A DNA stretch of 64,000 nucleotides, taken from Aphrophora alni. Lineage: Eukaryota; Arthropoda; Insecta; Hemiptera; Aphrophoridae. The stretch lies in assembly GCA_963513935.1 (NCBI GenBank), contig OY740777.1:17021271-17085270 (forward strand). The letters are read 5' to 3'. Positions 58,901 to 64,000 of the stretch are shown here, piece by piece. The notes under the pieces were generated by a model. It saw nothing but the letters and a program-made list of their open reading frames with translations, was not told the origin of the DNA and ran no database searches. Positions within the stretch are counted from its first letter, which is position 1. Every line of letters begins with the position of its first letter. The translations under genes were made by a program, and so were the position numbers.

Positions 58901-59760
58901 CTGAATTGGTTTTGATTACACAATTACAAATAGTTTTGGTTAGACTGCCCACCACACACTGAGGGAGAAAACTGCTGGAAGCAATTGATGCACGTCATTG
59001 TTGCTCCATCGGTTTTGTCAGAAACCAACTCTCTATACATTCAAATAAGGGATTCACACACTGAAGGAGCCCCTACAAATTGGAGATTTGGAGCAGCAAA
59101 ATAAGCATAGATTACAGTATGTACAAGGAAATATACTTGGCCTTGTAATATTTTTCGTTTATAAAAACAATATTTCAAAAGTTAGTATCAGGTGTAACTT
59201 CTTTATGCAACCGACATAACTTTGGTATCCATCTCTAGTTCATGGATGAGACTCATAACAAGGTGTACTCAGAACTTTCTAAATTAAAAACTGGTTTGAT
59301 TAAAATACTTAAATAATAAAATTGGTTAGTAAATAATTTTGGTCCACTCCTGTGTTGATTCGTGGTCTGTTATGTACAGCTGTGACATTATTAATTATGT
59401 GAAGTAAAAAAAGTCTTAAAAATTACTATAATTCAGGTAAGAAATTTCAAACTAATATTACAAATATGGATAAAGTTCCTCAGAGGTTCAATTTTAAATT
59501 AAGTGTAGGCTACAACAGCATAGATGGAGGCTTTACCTCTATAATATTTTTCATGATCAGCAAATGCCAAGATTTCTCATACTGTTCCAGAACATGTCCT
59601 GCTTTCTTATAAATAACTATAGGCTACATAAATCTTGCTAACTATATATAATACTTTTTACACTTATTGCTCAGCTTACCTCTTTCAGTTCGTAACACTT
59701 ATCTAAAGCAACACTCATATTGTTCATTTTTCTTATTTTTACTAAAGATGTTCTTGACAT
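50772..59760 (-). CDS. C2H2 zinc-finger protein, five coding exons
   Basis: Coding exons in order: 59760-59680, 58810-58638, 56980-56923, 53839-53773, 51091-50772. All borders are AG/GT and all phases fit, giving 232 aa from the first ATG, or 221 aa from a second ATG at 59727 that has a better context (A at -3). The N-terminal half is acidic with two SUMO-type motifs, IKQE and VKEE. The C-terminal exon carries one C2HC-like finger (CEKC...HQEHIENC) and two C2H2 fingers (CILC...HMRGH and CSVC...HMRRH) joined by GERPYK- and GEKPY-type linkers. It ends at TAG in the middle of what was a longer finger array. Such proteins are usually nuclear DNA-binding regulators; the target is unknown. Introns are invaded by Tigger, Penelope-like and non-LTR remnants. 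Confidence 0.82.
51405..51925 (+). repeat. Dispersed repeat family B, copy 9, split by a ~310-bp insertion
   Basis: 51405-51582 reads 'aaaggcaacaacctcactg', 'aatactctaataagcgtca', 'gaacaagagttgatcaagag', 'agagggatctagccca' and 'aaatgtgtagat'. The expected continuation, 'gggtcccttgggattgccaa', appears only at 51898-51917. The ~310 bp between does not match other family copies and has its own higher CG content ('cgtttctctacgtcaaaccg'). Confidence 0.7.
52335..52400 (-). ncRNA. Hammerhead-like motif 4 (degenerate)
   Basis: On the minus strand: CTGATGA (perfect core), then 'aggcacccaggt' as a possible stem II and GAAGC where GAAAC is expected. Probably a decayed relative of the motif at 52641, in inverted orientation ~280 bp away. 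Confidence 0.3.
52635..52690 (+). ncRNA. Hammerhead-ribozyme-like motif 5
   Basis: CTGAAGA at 52643-52649 matches the CUGANGA core. A possible stem II TGC...GCA follows, then GAAAC at 52666-52670 and ATGTA, where GTA can serve as the NUH site. The preceding TAGC can pair with the following GCTG to make stem I. Two extra bases (GT) lie before GAAAC, which weakens stem II. Confidence 0.45.
52853..52934 (+). repeat. (CT)n microsatellite
   Basis: About 40 CT units with one early interruption, in intron 4 of the zinc-finger gene. Confidence 0.95.
53389..53625 (+). mobile_element. Non-LTR retrotransposon 3' coding remnant
   Basis: A 77-codon frame reads EKCGLQEEIAQHLIFDYEYL, HWEKTKTLGSLAKEQ, then KILMFMKLTDF. 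The pattern C-x-x-E-E-x-x-x-H-L-x-F-D-C/Y-x-x-L, followed by a short hydrophobic FM-x-x-T end, is typical of the C-terminal tail after RNase H in Jockey/I/R1-like elements. The Cys-x-x-Cys part is incomplete. Truncated, in a zinc-finger gene intron. Confidence 0.55.
53773..53839 (-). CDS. Zinc-finger protein, exon 4
   Basis: 67 nt between 'tttaattacag' and AATG|GTGAGT. Encodes SVKSMLEQTNTTKI, TSNASQEN and the first base of the next codon. Polar, no domain. Confidence 0.8.
53950..55220 (+). mobile_element. Penelope-like retroelement, 5'-truncated, frame-broken
   Basis: Three consecutive frames. 53956-54315 contains the reverse transcriptase catalytic block (IVYWYRYVDDVLCLFNG) and a following NINFLDLNI motif. 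After a frameshift within 54248-54300, the frame ending at 54478 reads HPINHKHASFHSMIHRLIS and LNTIKQIAVNN, typical of the post-catalytic part. 54500-55021 contains the GIY-YIG endonuclease: GVYKISCNDCNCEYI, SGRSVKNRVKEH, and NFANHLLDTGHNFD with the conserved His. The order reverse transcriptase then GIY-YIG is diagnostic of Penelope-like elements. Everything upstream of the catalytic block is missing or garbled. A hammerhead-like motif lies after the last stop. Orientation is opposite to the zinc-finger gene whose intron it occupies. Confidence 0.88.
55161..55200 (+). ncRNA. Hammerhead-ribozyme-like motif 6 at the Penelope-like element 3' end
   Basis: TTGC, TTGAAAA (two changes from CUGANGA), stem II GCC-taac-GGC, GAAAC, 4-nt loop, GTC and GCAA. 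The TTGC and GCAA strands pair as stem I, and GTC is the canonical cleavage triplet. Its place, ~150 bp after the endonuclease stop, is where Penelope-like elements carry hammerheads. Confidence 0.6.
55260..56760. other. Intron 3 of the zinc-finger gene: repeats, no exon seen
   Basis: 55530-55600 shares 'aaaatcggtccac' with 43.6 kb. A C-run (~14) occurs at 55921-55934 and a short GT tract at 56327-56342. The plus frames of 60-70 codons show no family features. Confidence 0.4.
56923..56980 (-). CDS. Zinc-finger protein, exon 3
   Basis: 58 nt between 'cttgtgtttag' and GAAGCT|GTAAGT. Its first base completes a Trp codon from exon 2. It encodes NEAAENEPDPLAFHPDLEA, an acidic linker, and ends on a codon boundary. 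Confidence 0.82.
57449..58222. mobile_element. Tigger/pogo-like DNA transposon, non-autonomous, 774 bp
   Basis: The ends CAGTAGACTTCCGATAATCC and GGACTATTGGAAGTCTACTG are inverted repeats of the Tigger type and are flanked by TA (57447-57448, 58223-58224). The inside includes an 89-codon minus frame with an acidic stretch (EEVEEKEQISWVEAADAN) that may be a scrap of transposase, but no complete domain is visible. It lies in intron 2 of the zinc-finger gene. Confidence 0.85.
58638..58810 (-). CDS. Zinc-finger protein, exon 2 (acidic, SUMO-type motifs)
   Basis: 173 nt between 'atttgttgcag' and GAGTG|GTAAGT. It encodes SEILTQIKQEPCDEDINQ, ENVSFEIVEVKEEGYSEE, HSDESRVRMGCVQDEQ and EIDYEW. IKQEP and VKEE match the psi-K-x-E sumoylation consensus, typical of the N-terminal parts of insect zinc-finger repressors. 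Confidence 0.85.
58840..59660. other. Intron 1 of the zinc-finger gene, nothing recognised
   Basis: AT-rich with a less AT-rich patch at 58940-59100. No convincing additional exon. Confidence 0.4.
59680..59760 (-). CDS. Zinc-finger protein, exon 1 (start)
   Basis: Ends AAAGAG|GTAAGC on a codon boundary, matching exon 2. The frame has an upstream stop, then a first ATG at 59760 (MSRTSLVKIRK) and a second at 59727 (MNNMSVALDKCYELKE). The second has the stronger context (AAAATGA). A further 5' untranslated exon cannot be excluded. Confidence 0.65.
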
Positions 59761-59859
59761 TAGTACTGCTAATTATTCACTGCTTTCAATTCAGTATTAG
59801 TATGTTCTGTAATTCAAAATTACAAATCAGCTATACACTAAACTCCTGATTATTAGTAA

Positions 59860-61360
59860 ACTGTTAATAAAAATATCTATACATTAAACTCTCTCACTGA
59901 CAAACTAGAAGATGAAATTTGCCTCGATTTTTTTAAAATGTATAATATGTATTTGAAAGTTCTCTAGAGATTGAAAATTTATTTCACATAATTGTATGTG
60001 TTTACGAATTGGACAATTTTATTAACTTTTATTTTCTTTTTTAAACGTGAGTAATGATCAGAACTATATTAAAAACAGGAGAAATCTGTTACTAAATTTC
60101 AAAATGGCACCCAATTTTTGAAAATCAAAAAATATTTTGTTTACCTTTTAGGCCCACAAATTGTTCAATGTGTGTAGCTCTTCACATTTTTTTTTTCACA
60201 AGGTATTTTTCATCAGTAAACAATAAGAGAGTTTATAGGATTAAATAAAGCACTTGAGCTAAAGTTTCAAAAATAGAAAAACATAAATATGCTATAATTG
60301 TTTCGCCTTGCGGGATCTTCGGACAACTATATCCGAAGCACTATGTCTCATGAAAGGCTTAGAGGCCTCAGCCTACTTAGTACAGAAAATTAAATCGCAA
60401 GAATCTTTGAGATCATAAAAATATGTTTGTATCCCAAAACTCAGTGCGAACACAGAAGTTTTAATGATGAAGAAAATCAAAAAAACTGGTTAAGTGTAGT
60501 TTCATAACAATGACCAATACTACTAATAACATTAATTGACTGCTAATAACGTTTCAATGAGTTATAACACTCATTAATTGAAACCATTTTGATTGGACTT
60601 CTAAGATTTGGATTTCTCTATTCTTTATAGACTCTGACTAGTAATGTCTTTCCTTTTTTAATTAATTTCTCTCTTTGTATTTTGTAGTAAATAAATTAAA
60701 TACTTTTAATTAGCAATGTTTTATTATTTTAATAAAGAAATACTCCAGAATCTAAAAATTTAAAGAACACCGCAACAGAGTGAGACTGTACGATAAGGTA
60801 GCATGAGGGGCATAAAATTCTGCTGGTGCGCCTACAAAACCCAGTACACTACTACGCATACCCATCTTTCCGACAGACTGAGTCTTCTAACTGCTAAATA
60901 TAATTTTTATTTAAATTGTTTCACTCAATGTTGGTAACTCGAAACTGTAGGGACTCATATGTATTAAAGTATGATAATGTTTATAAAGTTTATATTTACA
61001 AATAGTATGACATAATTAAGACAGATTTTATTCATTTTGCTTCCTTATTAGACGTCAAACTTAACCTTCATTATAAACATAATTATTCAAAAATTGAAAA
61101 AAAATTATTTAAATGTTTTTATTGAATTTGTATAGTAAAAGACTATTTTCCCACACAAATCACAATTTGGTAGGCAAAGTCATCAAAATCATATTTAATG
61201 TCTGGAATATTTTTTTCTAGCATTAGTTTATCTAGGATTATGTATAATATATAAAAATCAGAACAAATAGCCATTTTAAAACTAATGCACATAGACTTAA
61301 GTCTATTTATTATTTTAAAGTATTGCTATCTGATGCTATAGTAGTTTACAAAAAACAAGA
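59860..61360. other. Region upstream of the zinc-finger gene; no gene seen
   Basis: AT-rich, short frames only. It may contain the promoter and a 5' exon of the zinc-finger gene, but no signal could be fixed. Confidence 0.35.
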
Positions 61361-61364
61361 GACC

Positions 61365-61835
61365 GGCAGCTAGAAGGGGTAAATGTCCAGTTGATACTGT
61401 GTTGCAATTTAATATAGAAATATCATGAAATCATGTTTTTACATAATTCATTATTAACAATTGAATCATCCTTAAGCTGGGAAGGCCCTTTTCAAGTATG
61501 AAAATCCATTATTTCTGTCTAAAATAAGCAATTTAAAAGTATAAAATCCTAGCCTTATTATGTATTAATGTATATTTATTAAAGACAGGTCTGGTGAGGT
61601 AGTCTTGGCTTATGAAACCTAGAGGCATAGGCTCATTGTGTATTCTGATCATTGAATGGAAACTTTTAAATTGCTTATTTTAGACAGAAATATGGATTTT
61701 TCATACTTGGTTTCTTTCCAGCTTAAGGATGATCCAACCGTTTCATAACGAGGTATGTAAAACACGATTTTATGAATTTCCATATTAAATCGCAACGCGG
61801 TATCAACTGGACTTTTACCGAAGAAGGTAGGCCTA
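61365..61835. mobile_element. Foldback element, about 470 bp
   Basis: The left arm 61365-61545 is the diverged reverse complement of 61650-61835. Shared landmarks (one arm as complement): 'ttaagctggaaagaa', 'atttctgtctaaaataagca', 'gtccagttgatac' and 'gaatcatcctta'. The spacer is ~100 bp. No coding capacity; no target duplication assigned. Confidence 0.7.
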
Positions 61836-62659
61836 TTTGAATGCAACTGCTCAAAGCTTATGTAAAATTTTTACAACTAAATAGGCCTAAATAATATTTT
61901 TGAGAATCTAAATATAAGTTTTCTTTTTCTAGTGGAAAAACAGATTATGTGAGAAAATGTATGTGTACGTGGTTATTAAAAACAAAAAACAACAATTAAA
62001 GTAAATGTTACAATTTCAGATTGAGGTTAGGTTGAAAGTGAACTTAGTATTTAGTCCGTTTGTTTGAATCTCATATCATGAAAATTAGTAATCAAGTACT
62101 TTGCTCTACATTTTATAGATATTTCAATAAATGAAGAAGAATTGTCTAAACTAATGTTATACCTGTAAAAAAAACTATTTTTGCTTGTAAGAATTTAAAT
62201 CCTTCACTCTAATCGGTTGGTACTAATCGATCGGTATTAGATTATGTATGTATGACTCTACCTATATAATCACATTGATTGTTATGTTATAATAAACTGC
62301 CTTGCCGTAATTTAGGTACGGAAAAATTAGTATCAAGATATCACTATATATATATATATATATAAACAAAAAATAATTGTGCAGACGAAATTTGTAAGAC
62401 ATTGGTGTTGCCGTACTCATTGAAAACCAAAATACCGTTCCCTAACCCACATGGCCACATTCCATTAGTATTTTTCCGTTACCTATGTATAAAAACAAAC
62501 ACCGTGTTGTTCTTTTCAAAGTTGTTTCTAATTAAATTAGAATTTTGCGGAAGTTCAATGGATTTTCGTTTACTACATTAAAAAAATAGGACGTTTAAAA
62601 ATTATCAAGACATAAATTTAAATTCCCCCCCCCCTGTTACTTGTGTATGTTTAAATAGT

Positions 62660-62725
62660 TGTCTATATCTGTTAATTATCAGTTGCCCGATGATGCAGCA
62701 AGGCGAAAAAAATTGTAGCTCATTT
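62660..62725 (+). ncRNA. Weak hammerhead-like motif 7
   Basis: CCGATGA (one change from CUGANGA), TGC...GGC as a poor stem II, GAAAA and later TTGTAGC. Reported only because it lies next to the inverted element at 62.83-63.29 kb. Confidence 0.2.
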
Positions 62726-62829
62726 ATATTATTAAAATATATTGCTTTATTTATTGCTAAAATTATTTTAGTATAAATTGTATACAAATTTTCATATATT
62801 GTTTGTTCATATACTACCTAAATTAACCC

Positions 62830-63290
62830 TATTTTATTATTATACATTTTTCAGACATTTGCCATCATTTGTGTGTTAAAAATCAAAACACGACGTTTCG
62901 GGAATAAGAATCAATTCACGTTATCAAGTGACTAAAAACTAAAGAAACATGAAACTAGAAAGTAAGCCTATGTAAGAAGTAAAATTAAATAAGAATACCA
63001 CCAACCTTAATATCTAATCATGCATCACAGAGCTAAAACTGAGAAGTCAAAAAACACAATCACGGTAACACACAACTAACGTCAAATACTTGTTGTTGTA
63101 TCGAAGGTACAGCAACAAGTGACGTGGTCCAGAAGGCGTGAAAAACTATTAGGGGAGTGGCCTATTGTTAGTTGTATTAAGCTTCCTAGCCCGAGAGCGG
63201 GTTACAACCCCTTGTGGCTGTACGTCGTGTTTTGATTTTTAACACACAAATGATGGCAAATGTCCGAAAAATGTATAATAATAAAATTGA
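62830..63290. mobile_element. Inverted-terminal element with hammerhead-like end
   Basis: 62830-62898 and 63222-63290 are near-perfect inverted arms ('tttgccatcatttgtgtgtt', 'aaaatcaaaacacgacgt' and complements). On the minus strand the left arm continues as CCCGAAAC, GTC, GTG, preceded by CAC, TTGATAA and GTGAATTGATT: a degenerate hammerhead layout with stem I CAC/GTG. The inside (~320 bp) is less AT-rich and non-coding. Resembles the 18.4-kb foldback in organisation. Confidence 0.6.
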
Positions 63291-63338
63291 ACTTCCATCA
63301 TTAACAAATAACTTCAAACAGAGAATAAATTAACCCTG

Positions 63339-63339
<1 letters not shown>

Positions 63340-63393
<54 letters not shown>

Positions 63394-63407
63394 TATATAT
63401 ATATATT
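63340..63407. repeat. (TA)n microsatellite
   Basis: About 33 TA units with one TAAT interruption. A shorter TA tract lies at about 62344-62364 and a G-run at about 63592-63604. Confidence 0.95.
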
Positions 63408-63809
63408 TTAATTCTGACAAAAAAATAAGGAAACCTATAAAGCTACAATTTCTCTTTTTTTAGAGAACAAATTACTTTTTACAATTGTAATTAACATATT
63501 TTTGTGTTTGTAAAAAAAAAGTTAAATCACAGTTTTCTGGAGTTTTTTATATTTTTTACATTGATAAATCGAAAATTGTCAAGATATTATTGGGGGGGGG
63601 GGGGATTAAATACCTACAATTATTTTTCTTTAAATGTTTTTTTTTTGTATTTTTAAAATAACGGAACCTCAGGGTTTGAAGGTTTAAAATCCAACAACAG
63701 AATCCTAATTTTTTGTATAAACAAAACATGGATTTCATAAAAGTAGCCTATAAACAAAAATTGTAAAGATAACCTTATTAAATATGAGTACAGCTTGGCA
63801 AAATCGAGG

Positions 63810-64000
63810 ACCAGCTGTACCATTACCTTTTTCCATGTAGTCTTGGGTTACATCACTATCTTTTATCATTCTTATTAGGTCTTTCTTGACCAACTCTTGT
63901 TCATTTCCAACCCTGACGCTATTGGAGTATTCGAGGGCTTTATTTTGTCCTTTTTTAGAAATTTTTATGAAGCGATGATGACCGAGAGGTTTTTGGTTTT
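63810..64000 (-). repeat. Dispersed repeat family B, copy 10 (runs off the window)
   Basis: On the minus strand: 'aaaaacctctcggtcatcat', 'cgcttcataaaaatttcta', 'gaatactccaatagcgtca', 'gaacaagagttggtcaag', 'gatgtaacccaagactacat'. This is the best-preserved 5' part of the family; its start lies beyond the window edge. Confidence 0.75.

Overview
This is an AT-rich, repeat-dense nuclear segment from an animal, most likely an insect. The evidence is interstitial TTAGG-type telomere-like arrays, GT-AG introns, a Nimrod-family phagocytosis receptor, a C2H2 zinc-finger gene with SUMO-type acidic motifs, and Penelope-like, Tigger/pogo, hAT and Tc1/mariner-type elements. A large hemipteran-like genome is my best guess, but the order is inference. 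No bacterial, plasmid, CRISPR or organelle features were seen.

Layout: 0-9.1 kb holds a foldback element, then a ~6.6 kb satellite (160-bp unit, about 41 copies) whose two flanks resemble each other. 9.1-19 kb is mostly mobile elements: a hAT-type MITE with a perfect 8-bp target duplication, a TIR element with GC-richer cargo, a 1.35-kb foldback with TA duplication, and a foldback with hammerhead-ribozyme-like motifs. 19-24.2 kb (minus) carries a decayed duplicate of the 3' end of the receptor gene, interrupted by a non-LTR remnant and tRNA-derived SINEs.

25.8-42.2 kb (minus) is the main gene. I assembled six coding exons whose splice phases all agree: signal peptide, EMI-like CCxGY region, about 25 NIM repeats (20 nearly identical), a Cys-containing juxtamembrane exon, one transmembrane helix and a short tail with NPTF. 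The predicted product is 1309 aa. Its introns hold a TTAGG-like minisatellite, a 120-155-bp repeat array, a GA tract and a ~52-copy 29-bp array containing the palindrome ATCGAT.

42.3-50.6 kb is intergenic: large inverted repeats and a MITE with three arms. 50.77-59.76 kb (minus) is a five-exon C2H2 zinc-finger gene, also phase-consistent at every junction, ending at a stop beyond which decayed finger sequence continues. Its introns hold a Penelope-like element (reverse transcriptase plus GIY-YIG endonuclease remnants), a non-LTR remnant, hammerhead-like motifs and a Tigger-like element. 59.8-64 kb holds foldback elements and TA repeats.

The two genes look unrelated in function: an immune cell-surface receptor and a putative nuclear regulator. 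All calls were made by reading the sequence; no database search or computation was run, and repeat boundaries are approximate unless target duplications are stated.
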